Of a stretch of 64,000 nucleotides of DNA, positions 11,897-22,600 are shown in pieces. The position numbers were made by a program, and so were the translations under genes. The stretch covers positions 248,001 through 312,000 of the forward strand of contig JAFCMP010000030.1 of assembly GCA_017506865.1 (NCBI GenBank). The letters run 5' to 3'. Under the pieces are notes generated by a model, which had not been told where the DNA came from, ran no database searches, and saw nothing but the letters and a program-made list of their open reading frames with translations. The stretch is from Tribonema minus (Eukaryota; Sar; Xanthophyceae; Tribonematales; Tribonemataceae). Numbering within the stretch: position 1 is the stretch's first letter; each line of letters opens with the position of its first letter.

Positions 11897-14809
11897 TCAC
11901 GCAGCGCCGCCGCTGGGCCCTTGAGGCGAAAATTGGGCCTGTGGCTGCTGCTGCTGCTGCTGTGGCGCCTGCGGGTGCTGATGATATTGAGCACTGTAAG
12001 TGCTCACCCCCCCTTGCGGGTACCCACTAGTTTGAGGCTGCTGCTGCTGCTGAGCAGACACATATGTGTAACCGCCGCCGCCGCCGCCGCCTGCGCTGTG
12101 GTACTGCACCGGCAAGGCAGCGGCCTGCGCAGACGCGTACTGCTGCTGCACTGCCGCCATGCTTGCCACCGACATGTACACCGCAGGCATCTGCGCCACC
12201 GGCTGATATGCCACGGCCATGTACTGCTGCTGCTGCTGCTGCGCAGCGCGCATCTGCGGCGACGCGGGCGCCGCTGCAGCAGCAGTGTACGCAGTGTTGT
12301 AAGCCACGCCGGGTGCGGCAGAGTACTGCATTACATAGGCTGGACCGACAGCGGGAGCGTAGGGCACTTGCGGTTGTTGCTGCCGCTGCGGCGACCACTG
12401 CTGCTGATGCTGTGGCTGCTGCTGCTGATGCTGCGGCTGCTGCTGCGGAAGCTGCTGCTGCTGCGGTGGCAGGTGCTGCTGCGGCTGCGCTCGAGGCGAC
12501 CACTGTTGCTCAACCGAAGCTGGCGCTGGTTGGCCAGCTGGCCCTGCATGTGACCCAGCCCGAGCACGAGACGCCGCTGCCGCTCGTGAAGCTGCCACTT
12601 GTGCTGCCTGCTGCGCTTCCCAGTCGCTCGCGGCCGCAGCTGCCGGAGCCGGTGCAGGTGCTGGTTGCGCCTGCGGCTGCTGCTGCTGCTGCGCAATTGC
12701 GCCATACGCAGCACCATCGAAGGCGTACTGCGGCGTCTGCTGCTGCTCGTGGTGTGCCTGAGGGGATAGCTGAGGCGATCTGTGCTCCGCATACTGCTGC
12801 TGCTGCGGCTGTGGCACAGCCGTGGCAGTAGCAGTGCTCACAGCATCACCGCCATTAACAGGCGCTTTCCTCGCCGCCCTGTAAGCGTCCCATGATAGGC
12901 TGCGATGTGGGCGCTGCTGCTGCTGCAGCAGCGGCTGCTGCTGTTGGTCATCATGGGGGTAGCGTTGCTCATCGTAGCGCTGCTGCTGCTGCTGCTGCAT
13001 GTCGTACTCATCTTGCTGCTGCTGAGGCTGCCGCTGCTGCTGCTGCTGCTGATACTGCGCTGCACGTGGCTCCTCCACATCTGCTCGCCTGTCATACTCC
13101 GTCCGTTGCTGAGAGCTGTACTCCGACTTGTGGACATATGCCCCAGGTGATGCTGCAGGCTTCGCGTCATCATACCCGTGCTCAAAGTGGCCAGCAGACC
13201 CCCTGTCCGTGCTGCTGTAGTGCGCGGGCAGCCGTTCATGCGAGTATCGGCTGTACTCATCTGCCTGCGTGCTGCCCTGCTGCCACCTGGCAGTATCACC
13301 AGCATACCCAGCCGCTGTGTGCCCGTATGATCCACGGCTTTTGTCACCACTATGACTCCTGTCGCCGTGCCTATGCTCCCCGGTGTCCGCCGCACTATGA
13401 TATGACTGGTGCCGTTGCTGCTGCGGCTGCTGCTGCTGCGGCGGCAGCTCGTACGGCTCCTCGTGCTGCCAGCGCTGCTGCTGCTGCTGCAGGTACGTCA
13501 GGCTATCCTGCCGAGGAGCTGGTCGAGTGTAGTACGCCACGCCGCCCGCAATATCGTTGTCAGCATCGCCATGCTGCTGCTGCTGCTGCTGAGGCGGCGG
13601 CTGCTGCTGCGAGCTGCCGCTGCTGCCGCCGCCGCTGCTGCCGCGCCGCATGAGCCGCGGATCCTTCGCAAGTTTAGCCGGCCTAGCAGCGGTGGCGACG
13701 CACTTGACGTCAGCATCAGCAACAGTGTGCGTCAGCACGCCTGCTGCCGCACCTGCACCACTTCCGGCCGCTGCCTCCCCCGCATAGCCGCTGCGAGCTC
13801 CGCTTTGATTGTGATATGTCTCAACCCCACGCCCCCGACCACTGTCCGCGTAATGGCCGCCGCTGCTGCCGCCGCCGTCACGGTGAAGCCTGGGACTGCC
13901 GCCAGGTACTCGATTGGACTGAGGGGATGGGAAGCCCCCTGGCGCTGATGCGCCGCGGTATGTCTGCACGTACCACGGACTGTTGCCCTGAGACTCGCTT
14001 TTGTACCTGACGCCCCCCCCTCTCGCGCCTGCGTGCTGCCCAGGGCTGCCGCCATTGCCGTAGCCGCTACGCCCCCTCCCGCCCCCGCCGCCGTACCCCC
14101 TGCCACCCCCGTCTCTGCTGCTGGCGTCACTACCTCCACCGCCGTTGCCGCTGCCTCCCCCAAAGCTGCGGCCGCCGCCGCCGCCGCTGCTCCAAGCGCC
14201 AGCAGAGTTGCCATTGCTGCTATGTTCGTTGCCGCCGAGGGCCGCTGCTGCGTCTGTGGCGGCGGGCCAGCTGGCCTTGCGCTTCTTGCCAGGGCCGGGG
14301 CGCCGCACCGGCGACACAGCAGCAGCGGCAGCGGCATCAGCGGCAGCAGCAGCAGCGGCAGCAGCTGCAGCGGCAGCGCTGTCGCCAGTATCGACTTGAG
14401 GAAACTGCGACTGCGCCTGAGGCGTTGCGCGTGGCGAGGCAGCCTCGCTACTGGCGGCCACCGCTTCGTACGCCGTTTTCAGCCGCGTCGCGTGGCCGGA
14501 CGTCTGCGACGGCCGGTGACCCTGCGACAGCTGCTGTTGGATCAGCGGCGGCGACGGCGACGGCAGGCGGTCGAATGCGTCCGCCGCTGCGCGCGGCGAC
14601 GCGTAGCCGTTGAGCGCTGCCTCATGGCCGTAAGACATGTCATCCATGTCTGCATCAGCGTCGTTGTCATCGTCCATCGACGCGAGGGACTCTGCGGATC
14701 CCCCCACCAGGGCGAAGCCCTCTGGCAGCGGCGCCGCCTCGAGATTGCCCTCGACACCCCTGAGAGCAGCATTGAGGACAGGCGTGCGCCAGTGTGTCAG
14801 TCGTGACAT
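11897..14809 (-). CDS. Large poly-Gln, low-complexity disordered protein of unknown function
   Basis: One open frame, 970 residues from the ATG at 14809 (MSRLTHWRTPVLNAALRG); the frame is open to 14971 without another convincing start. After a short ordered N-terminus come an acidic stretch (DDDNDADADMDD), an Ala run, a basic patch (GPGKKRKASW) that could be a nuclear signal, a Gly/Ser/Arg-rich block with GRGYGGGG and SGYGN repeats resembling RGG RNA-binding regions, then about 500 residues dominated by Gln runs. Composition resembles nuclear, prion-like RNA-binding or transcription co-factor proteins, but I see no RRM, KH, or other folded domain. The terminal codon TGA lies within a perfect donor-like GC|GTGAGT, so the gene may continue by splicing into a lower-coordinate exon that I could not identify. 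The coding strand is CAG-rich. Confidence 0.65.
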   Translation of the reverse strand: MSRLTHWRTPVLNAALRGVEGNLEAAPLPEGFALVGGSAESLASMDDDNDADADMDDMSYGHEAALNGYASPRAAADAFDRLPSPSPPLIQQQLSQGHRPSQTSGHATRLKTAYEAVAASSEAASPRATPQAQSQFPQVDTGDSAAAAAAAAAAAAADAAAAAAVSPVRRPGPGKKRKASWPAATDAAAALGGNEHSSNGNSAGAWSSGGGGGRSFGGGSGNGGGGSDASSRDGGGRGYGGGGGRGRSGYGNGGSPGQHAGARGGGVRYKSESQGNSPWYVQTYRGASAPGGFPSPQSNRVPGGSPRLHRDGGGSSGGHYADSGRGRGVETYHNQSGARSGYAGEAAAGSGAGAAAGVLTHTVADADVKCVATAARPAKLAKDPRLMRRGSSGGGSSGSSQQQPPPQQQQQQHGDADNDIAGGVAYYTRPAPRQDSLTYLQQQQQRWQHEEPYELPPQQQQPQQQRHQSYHSAADTGEHRHGDRSHSGDKSRGSYGHTAAGYAGDTARWQQGSTQADEYSRYSHERLPAHYSSTDRGSAGHFEHGYDDAKPAASPGAYVHKSEYSSQQRTEYDRRADVEEPRAAQYQQQQQQRQPQQQQDEYDMQQQQQQRYDEQRYPHDDQQQQPLLQQQQRPHRSLSWDAYRAARKAPVNGGDAVSTATATAVPQPQQQQYAEHRSPQLSPQAHHEQQQTPQYAFDGAAYGAIAQQQQQPQAQPAPAPAPAAAAASDWEAQQAAQVAASRAAAASRARAGSHAGPAGQPAPASVEQQWSPRAQPQQHLPPQQQQLPQQQPQHQQQQPQHQQQWSPQRQQQPQVPYAPAVGPAYVMQYSAAPGVAYNTAYTAAAAAPASPQMRAAQQQQQQYMAVAYQPVAQMPAVYMSVASMAAVQQQYASAQAAALPVQYHSAGGGGGGGYTYVSAQQQQQPQTSGYPQGGVSTYSAQYHQHPQAPQQQQQQPQAQFSPQGPSGGAA

Positions 14810-15155
14810 AATGGCATGTTCGGAAAGACCACGCGTAGCGCGGTCTGCGATCGATAAAAGTTGAGACAAGCTCCGTGCTGAGGATGTGCAGTTCTTTTGA
14901 TGCTCCACAAGCAATGTGAAAAGCGTGCACGTCATTGCCACACGTTGACTTTTGATGTCAGTCCAGAGCACTCATTTAAGGCTTTGCATTACACGAGGAA
15001 AGACACTCTGCTACGCCATTAAAACACTGCTGCTGTTCACTATTCTGAATGCTGCGCACCTTCCCTGGTCCGCAAGCGGTGATCGGCATCAACACACCAG
15101 CACGCAAACAGCAGCAGCATGCATGCATATACTTCGAAGCATACATGTGCCAGCC
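14810..15155. other. Spacer between poly-Gln gene start and F-box gene end
   Basis: It carries the 5' side of the poly-Gln gene (minus strand) and the 3' side of the F-box gene, also minus strand. No coding signal beyond the in-frame extension to 14971. Confidence 0.4.
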
Positions 15156-18100
15156 TCAGTACTGAGCGCTACCGCACCTGCTGCTGCAGCGGTTGCGCCT
15201 GCTGACAATGATCCCCTCGCCTGCCACCGCACCGCCGCCATTCCGAGAGCACTCCGTGCCCTCCACCGTAGCCTCGGCGCCTGCCGCCGCGCGCACGCCT
15301 GCGCCGCTGTTGTCGCACACAACGCAGCGCCGCAGCAGCGCAGACGCCCCCTCCCCCACACACACCCCATCCCCGCCCCCCGAACCTCCCACCCTGCACC
15401 CCAGCAGGTCCAGGTACGCGCCCTCGCGCGCCGCAATCCCCCCCCCGCAGGCCCCCCGCTCACATCGCAGGAGTGCAGCGAGAGCGCCGCCCCCGCGCCC
15501 GCCGCGGTGATGGCAAACGCGTCCCCGACGCCGCCGCCGCCACTGCCGTCCGCGCCGTCGTTGCTCAGCGAGCAGTGCGCCACGCGCAGCGCCGCGCGCG
15601 GACCCCACAGCGCCAGGGCGGCGGTTACGCCCGCGCAGCGCCGCGGCCGCCGCATCGTCACGCCCGCCAGCACGCCGCCGCGCGCGCGCCACGTCAGCGT
15701 GCCCGTGAGCTCCACGACGACGTCACCGACATCTCCGACGTCAGCGCCTGCTGCCACGCGACCGTCGAACCCCGGCGCGCCCTCCCCTATGATGCGCAGC
15801 GGCACGGCGATCTCAAGGTGGCCCTGCCAGTGGTGCCCCGCGCCGAGGACGATCGTGTCGCCGCAATGAGCCGCTGACACGGCGTCCGCCAGCGCCGTGT
15901 AGGATGGGGCATCGGGGATCTCGGCGGCGCCGCCGCTGGCGGCCGCGGCGAGCGCCGCGGAGGAGCCCGCGCCGCCGCCGCCGCTGTGCACGCGCAGGTG
16001 CTGCTGCTGCTGCTGCTGTCGCGGAGGATGCATGTGATAATGGCGTCAGGGGTACGTGGGTTGCATGCGGCATGGACGACGGCGCAAGGTGCTTTGGAGC
16101 GGGAGGGTCTTCTTGCACCGAAAGGTCGTGTGCGATACTACGTTTGTGGACAAATGTGAAGGTTCTAGACTCGCCGCTAGCTGTGGTACTTGTCCCCATG
16201 AGTAACTCAAAGCACTGAGCAAGCTTTTGCAGTGATGGTTATGCATCAGCAAGCGTGTCTCAACAATGATCACTGAAGTCCATGAATGATATCATGATAA
16301 CATGAATCGTCCAGCAGGACAATTCAAGCGCCGCTCGAGATCATTGACGTGAACTGACGCACGGCATTTGACAAGGCGATATACCTAGTGTATTTGAAGT
16401 TCATGCATACGTTCGCAACCAACTTGCGCTGCCATGCTCACGCCGCGCTCACCGCCACATCAATCACCAACTTCAATCCACAACTTCAAACCAGTGCATC
16501 ACATACATACACACATACATACCTTGGCGCCGGCCTCGCGCAGCCGCGCCTCCACCGGCGCGACGCGCTTGTGGAACGACGCGTGCCGCGCCGCCGCCAC
16601 CCACTGCCGGCACGCGCCGGCGTTAGTCCGGTCCGGCGCCGGCAGCAGATACGAGAATGCGTGCAGCAGCAGTGGCAGCGGCAGGCCGGCAAAGCGCGCG
16701 CGGAGGGCTCGGGCGTATGCGCGCTGCTGCCCGATGACCGCCGGCTCGTCCCAGATGGCCTGGCCTGTATCCACGTTGTACCTGCAGGGGTTTGGGGGGG
16801 GGGGGGGGGGGGGTTGAGCACTGACGCCTGAGCTTTCACACTAGGGATATGGGAAGCTATCAATAGACGTGGAGCATAGTTTGGTTGATGGTCGGCAAAG
16901 GGAGAGGGGATGAGTGCGATGGGCTATACCGTATTATTCGTAGTAGTTTGTTCCTCCATGCTGCGTCCGCGCCTCGTCCGTACACACAAATCATCTACTT
17001 CAACTACACATGTATTTACATGTACCGACGCACAACGACGCGTGTACCGCACAGATACCTCTGAGTACGAGAAGGAGTGGTTCGCTGACACCCCGTGCAT
17101 ACACGCCGTAGGCATATACATACGCCTTGCATCGACGCATGCAAACACTTTACACCTCACCAGAACAGCACGCGCGTCCGCGCCTCCGCGCGCTGCGTCC
17201 ACACCTCAACCGTATACACGCAAGCGCATTCAACATGTATCAGCAACAGCTCGACACATACAACTGTTCCTGACGCGCAAAGTTTCTGAACTATGCATCA
17301 GGTGGAGCTTTGACATGAGCTCACCAGAACAGCGCGCGCGTGCGCTCCTCCGTGCGCTGCGTCCAGCCTCGCCCGTATTCGCACAAGCATATACATACAT
17401 ACACCTTACAATCGACGCATCAAAAGTACTCCAAAACTCACCAGAACAGCGCGCGCGTGCGCGCCTCCGTGCGCTGCGTCCACGCCTCGCCCGTCATGCG
17501 CCGCCGCGCGCGCGCCGCGCGCTGCCGCGCCTTCTCCGCCGCGTACGCCGCGCGCAGCGCCGCCACCTCTGTCGGCGCCACCGGACATGCCAGCAGCTCC
17601 CCGCTCTCAATCTGCCGCCGCTCCTCTGCCTCCTTGGCGGCTTCCACTGCGTCGACGTCAATGGGGGCTGCGCCGCCGTCGGCAGCGCTCGCTGCGAGTT
17701 CCGCGAGGCGCTGCTCCTCAGACCTGGGAAGGGCGGGGGGGGGGGGGTTGATCATCATTGTTAGTGGTGTGAGCGGGTCACAAACAAAGAGGCGGTGTGA
17801 TGCTTTGCGTGGTTGCACAGGGGGTACAGGGGGGAGGTGATGACTGATCTTTGTAAGAATCATGAGCGTGCTAGGAAAACGTGGTGATGATCAGCTTCAC
17901 CATGAGCAGGGCGACGGGTTTCGTGAGGGCTGCGGTAGATCAAGCAGACAGAGGTGGTCATGATGTGGCGATAGTTTTTGGGGTGGGGGGGGGGGTGGGG
18001 GGGTGGGGGGGCGTTGAAAGCATCACTGTGTGCGCAGTAGTGTCACCAAACAACTGTGACTTCAGATGCACTCTGCAGCGCACCCATACCAACATACCCT

Positions 18101-19113
18101 CGTTAGCTGAGCGATGGTGCCGTCACGCACCTGTAGTGCAGCTTGCGACAGGGATCAACTGTTTCCACTCTCAGCGCAACACCCGGACCTACATATCCGA
18201 ATGAACTGAGCAATGTTGCATTATGCACCAGTAGTGGCAGCAGCGGCAGGGGGTTGACCATGTCTCGCACCGCCCACCTACACGCCCTCCCAAGCTGAGC
18301 AATGTTGCGCATTTTTGACCTGTATAGTGAAGGTCCCAGTAGAATTCGACAGTCTTGCTCACTCTCAGCATGCCGCCAAAACCTACAAACACCTCATGAG
18401 CTGAGTCACGCACGTGTAGTGCAAGCTGCCGCAGAGGGCACGTAGTATCGTGCACTGCTCACACCTACACACCCTCATGAGCTAAGCCATGTTGCGCACC
18501 TTCAGCATGCTGCCCATACCTACATACACCTCATGAGCTGAGCTACGCACCTGTAGTACAAGCTGCAGTAGGAGCAACGTGTCTAGCGCACTGCTCATTA
18601 CCTACACATCCTAATGAGCTAAGCCATGTTGCGCATTACATACCTGTAGTACAGGCTCTGGTAGGGGTCAATCGTCTCGCGCACCCTCAGCGCATACTCA
18701 TGCCTACACACCCTTATGAACTGAGCCATGTTGCATACCTGTAGTACAAACTCCGATAGGGGTCGATGGTCTCGCGCACCGTCAGCACGTACTCATACCT
18801 ACACACCCTACTGAGCTGAGCCACGTTGTGCACTACGCACCTGTAATATAAGCTCCGGTAGGGGTCAATGGTCTCGGGCACCCTCAGCGCATGCTCATAC
18901 CTACACACCCTAATGAACTGAGCCACGTTGCGTACCGGTAATATAAGCTCCGGTAGGGGTCGATGGTCTCGCGCACCCTCAGCGCGTACCGCTCCACGGG
19001 CGTCAGGCTCGCCTCCAGCGCCACCGGATCCACGCCCACCTGGCTCTGCCACGCGGCAAACTCTTGCTCAAGCTGCTCGTCGGTCTTGTCTTTCTCCTCC
19101 GGTTCCCCTGCCA
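15156..19113 (-). CDS. WW + F-box + right-handed beta-helix protein (FBXO11-like combination)
   Basis: Proposed exons: 19113-18936 (5' end not certain), 17723-17442, 16781-16523 and about 16015-15156; phases agree at every junction. Exon 2 is charged and helical. Its end plus the start of exon 3 make a WW domain split by an intron: AWTQRTEARTRALFW | YNVDTGQAIWDEPAV, with both Trp, the Tyr-Asn and the final Pro. An F-box follows at once (LPLPLLLHAFSYLL, then CRQWVAAARHASFHKRV). Exon 4 encodes beta-helix repeats starting YTALADAVSAAHCGDTIVLG, then repeated short turns such as ALRVAHCSLSNDG and ALLRRCVVCDNSGAGV. In the F-box family the F-box binds Skp1 in an SCF ubiquitin ligase and the rest picks substrates. 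The beta-helix frame breaks at a G run (plus-strand C run at 15439-15448), probably a one-base error or a real lesion. The start codon may lie in an unseen upstream exon. Confidence 0.72.
17158..17370 (-). repeat. Two intronic copies of F-box gene exon 2 3' edge
   Basis: The exon 2 end (plus-strand TCACCAGAACAGCGCGCGCG and on to TGCGCTGCGTCCA at 17439-17485) is repeated at about 17323-17370 and 17158-17205, with the donor (GTGAG on the minus strand) kept in both. The nearer copy is the closer match. The intronic sequence after each copy also shares ACAAGCATATACATACA-type words. Confidence 0.85.
17940..18015. repeat. G-rich tract in F-box gene intron
   Basis: A run of G7-G10 blocks separated by single T (plus strand). 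On the transcript it is C-rich. No coding meaning; it could act as a pyrimidine tract or form a quadruplex on the plus strand. Confidence 0.6.
18100..18935 (-). repeat. Array of about seven decaying copies of F-box gene exon 1 3' edge
   Basis: The exon ending at 18936 encodes ALRVRETIDPYRSLYYR. The intron behind it repeats this end, the donor and about 45 bp of intron. Copies start near 18843, 18737, 18641, 18549, 18413, 18220 and 18120, mostly about 95-135 bp apart. The first three still read close to the exon (TACCGGAGC-like, GGGGTCAATGGTCTCG on the plus strand), the farther ones are much eroded. Each unit is joined by ACCTACACACC and GAGCTGAGCCATGTTGCG-type linkers. Confidence 0.88.
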
Positions 19114-19603
19114 CTGCGGGAGCTACGGCTACGGCTACGGGGACCGCTGCTGCCGCTTCCGGTGGAGCAGCTGCACAGGCGGAGGACAGGTGGCTTCAGT
19201 AACCTCAAATGTTGAAGTTGAAGTGTCAGTTGAAGTGGCAGTGTCACTTGGGCTGTGCAATTGTTGAAGTGGAGCGCATCGGTGCATTCTGGTGCAAAGC
19301 AGAGACACCTGTCGAAAGCTCATGTCTGCCACGCGATGTTATCCTCTTGTTTTAAGGTTGCGTGCCACCGCGTTGCTGCCGCTGCAGCGTCTGTCGAAGC
19401 CAGAGCAATTAGATTGTTGGTGCAGCGAAGTGCAGTCCATGTACATTTCCTTCTTACTGCACCACCAGCTTCGATAGCAGATCTGACACGCGGTAGTGCT
19501 GTATGTCTTGTGTAATTGCAGTCACCCATACATGCGCACACGTACATTGCGCACCACACTCCACCTCACGCTTACCCATTGTGTTACGAGATACAACCCA
19601 TGA
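19114..19603. other. Spacer between F-box gene and remodeller gene, both minus strand
   Basis: It probably contains the promoter and perhaps a first exon of the F-box gene plus the 3' region of the remodeller. It includes a dense TTGAAGT cluster at about 19209-19270 (TGTTGAAGTTGAAGTGTCAG and TTGAAGTGG words). No exon could be supported. Confidence 0.4.
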
Positions 19604-22600
19604 TCACTGTACAAGATCATTCACGCCCATGTCCATCCACCCACGCTCACCAGGTTTGACCGGAGCGCCTTCGCCCTCCTCGCCCTCCGCGCCGCCGCCG
19701 CCACCGCCGCCGCCACCGCCCTCATCATCAAACTCCTGCGCCTCCGCATCTGCCTCCCGCTGCAGCGCCGCGCCCGCAGCCACATCGTCCGCATCCTCCA
19801 ACGACGCCATCGCCTGAGCAATATCCGCCGCTGACATTGCCGGGCCCGCAGCATCCGCTCCGCCATCCGGCGCCGCAGGACCCTCGGCGGCAGCTGTTTC
19901 GGCGGTTTCACCTGCTGCCGCGGGGGTGCCGAGGACGTCGCGCAGTCCGCCAGAGCTCATGTAGTCGGCATTGAAGTTGCCCTCTGTCATGACGAGGTGG
20001 TCGAGGTGGCGCTTCTGCTGCGCCTTCTTGAGGATGTTCTCCTCGACGGTCGCGCGCGTGACGAGGCGGTAGATGTGCACGTCGCGCGTCTGCCCGATGC
20101 GGTGCGCGCGGTCCTGCGCCTGCGGAGGTGGGGGTATGTGGGCATAGGGTGACGGGTATGTAGGTATGGTTATGAAGTGTGCGAGGGGCGGTAGATGCGC
20201 ACGTCGCGCGTCTGCTCGATGCGGTGCGCGCGGTCTTGCGCCTGCAGATGGTAACGTAGCGTACACAGAGGCGCAGGGTTAAGGGTATGCATGGAGTATG
20301 TATGGAGTACGGTAGCGTGGTACACAGAGGAGGTAGATGTGCGCGTCGCGCGTGTGGCCGATGCGATGCGTGCGGTCTTGCGCCTACAAGGAGGGAGTAG
20401 TGTTCGAGGTGTGCAGGTGCTGAGCTCGAGGTATGTAGATCTGGCCAAGAAGTGTACATGACTGGAAGTGGTGATTCAATTATGAATGACTACATATTCA
20501 CTGATTTATGACTACATCAAGTCAGGATGTGGGTGATTTACTCTGATGGAAACTTCACCTTTGAAGATTTTGCTCGTGGTAGCGATACACCATGTATCCT
20601 AGCAGGTCTGCAAACAGCAGTGGCCATACGCGCTATGGCGCTTACTTGAAACTACTGTAAGACAAAGGCTGCCGCATCTGAAACTCAACAGATACAGCTT
20701 GCAGCCTACCTTTTGGCGCACTGCCAGAAAAGGCTCAGTGTGAAACGTCAAGCTTAAACTTGACACAAATAAGCCCTTGCATGCCTCAGAAATCACCCAT
20801 CAACTTCTCCCTCACAGTTCACAGTTGAACTCAGAACGCTCACCAGCCCCCCCCCCCCCCCCCCCGCCCTCCCAGCTACCAACCTCAAACTATCCTCACC
20901 CCACCTGACCCCCCCGAGCCACACCACCACCATGCATAACCACACACACGTACCTGGCTGTCCATGGCGGGGTTCCAGTCGCTGTCAAAGAAGATCACCG
21001 TATCCGCGCCCGTGAGGTTGATGCCCAGCCCCCCGCTGCGCGTGCTCAGTATGAAGCAGAAGAGCCGGTCGTCCGTGTTGAACCTGTCCATCAGGCGCTG
21101 GCGACGCTCCACCCCCGTAGACCCATCCAGCCGTACGTACGTGTGTCCGTGCATCGCCAGGAAGCGCTCCAGGACGTCCAGCATGCGCGTCATCTGCGTG
21201 AAAATAAGGCACTTGTGGCCGCCGGACTTGAGCGCGCGCAGCAGCGGCGCGAGCGCCTGCAGCTTCCCCGAGTCGTACTGCACCAGGGAGCGGTCCGGGA
21301 ACGCGACGCGCATGCGCGAGCCGGACGCGTGCAGGAGCTCCAGGCCGCCACGGCGCGAGGCCTCAGCGCTAAGCACGGCGGCGGTTGCCGCGGTGCCGCC
21401 GCTGCAGGGGGCAGAGGCCAACGCGATGCGTGTATGAGTGGGCATATGTCGGTGAATGCATGCGGCAAAGTATGTGCAAGTATGCATGCATTCTAAGAGG
21501 CAGCTAGCAGATGGGAGGCTTCAGCGCTCAGCACGGCGGCTGTTGCTGCGGTGTCGCCGCTGCAGCGGGAAGAGGGCAACGCGATGCACGCGTGTGTGGG
21601 TATGTGTTTGCGCGCGTGTGTGTATGTGTAGGTACATGCATGCAAGTATTTGTGTGTGTGTGTGTGTGTGTGTAGGTATGCACTCTAAAGGAAGCAGACA
21701 GCGGGCGCGAGCCCTCTGCGCTCAACACAATGGCTGTCGTTGAGGTGCGGCCGCTCCTGGGGGGAGGGGGCAGGGGCGTACAGTCTGCAAGCATGTCCTT
21801 GCATGTTGTACTCCGAAGCAAGTTCTTCAAAGTACATTGCTGGTACGTCTGCGTGCATGTGCATGCATGTTCAAAGTGTACATGAGCGGGTATGCTACAC
21901 ATGTATGTATGTTGCAGACAGCGGGGGGACTCAGTACTGGGGCTGTCAATGTGGGTTGGCCTTCAGACATTTGTAGCATGAGCACTCATTGGCCTGCATA
22001 CACGCCAACACCGGCAGGTTTGCTCATCAGTATCACAAGTCAACTTGCACTGTGCGCACATGTGTCGAGACCACGTGCCTCTTTTACCATACCTAGAGGT
22101 ACTAAATACTGCTTTATCGCAGTACATACATGTGGCCTCAGCCATGTATATATGTACATGTATACAAAGCACGCCTCACCGAACCGCGTCCACGCCAACC
22201 AGCTGCGGCGCGTGCGCCACCGCCGCGGGCACCGCAAACACGAACCGTTTCAGCAGTGGTAACAGCTCTGCGTGCCGCCTGCGGAGGGAGGGGACCATGT
22301 CGATGAGAGCGGCAGGGATCGTGCGCGCCGCGCGGTTGGCTGCAAGCACGTCGCTGGCCTGCACAGTACGACGATACGCGGAAGCGGTGGGAGGAAGGGG
22401 GGGGGCAGTGAGTGTGTGAGTGTGTTTGTGTTGTACAAAAAGTGGGTCACAGTGTGAGATTTTGATGCGGTTCATGGTCATCACACCAAACACAGAGCAG
22501 TCGCAATTCATACCTGGCAGTTGCACTTGTCAGTTACACTCGGATCGTGCCTCGCTGCTACAGGTGAAAAACGTATGGCCCATGTTGTGAGCCACATGCC

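Noticed and set aside
12064-13953. Plus-strand open frames opposite the poly-Gln gene (Leu- and Ala-rich)
   Set aside because: CTG and GCT runs on the antisense of CAG repeats give these by necessity.
18100-18970. Regular repeats with similar spacing, CRISPR-like at first sight
   Set aside because: Units are degenerate, derived from a neighbouring exon, and the genome is eukaryotic with spliced genes; no spacers of constant length and no cas genes.
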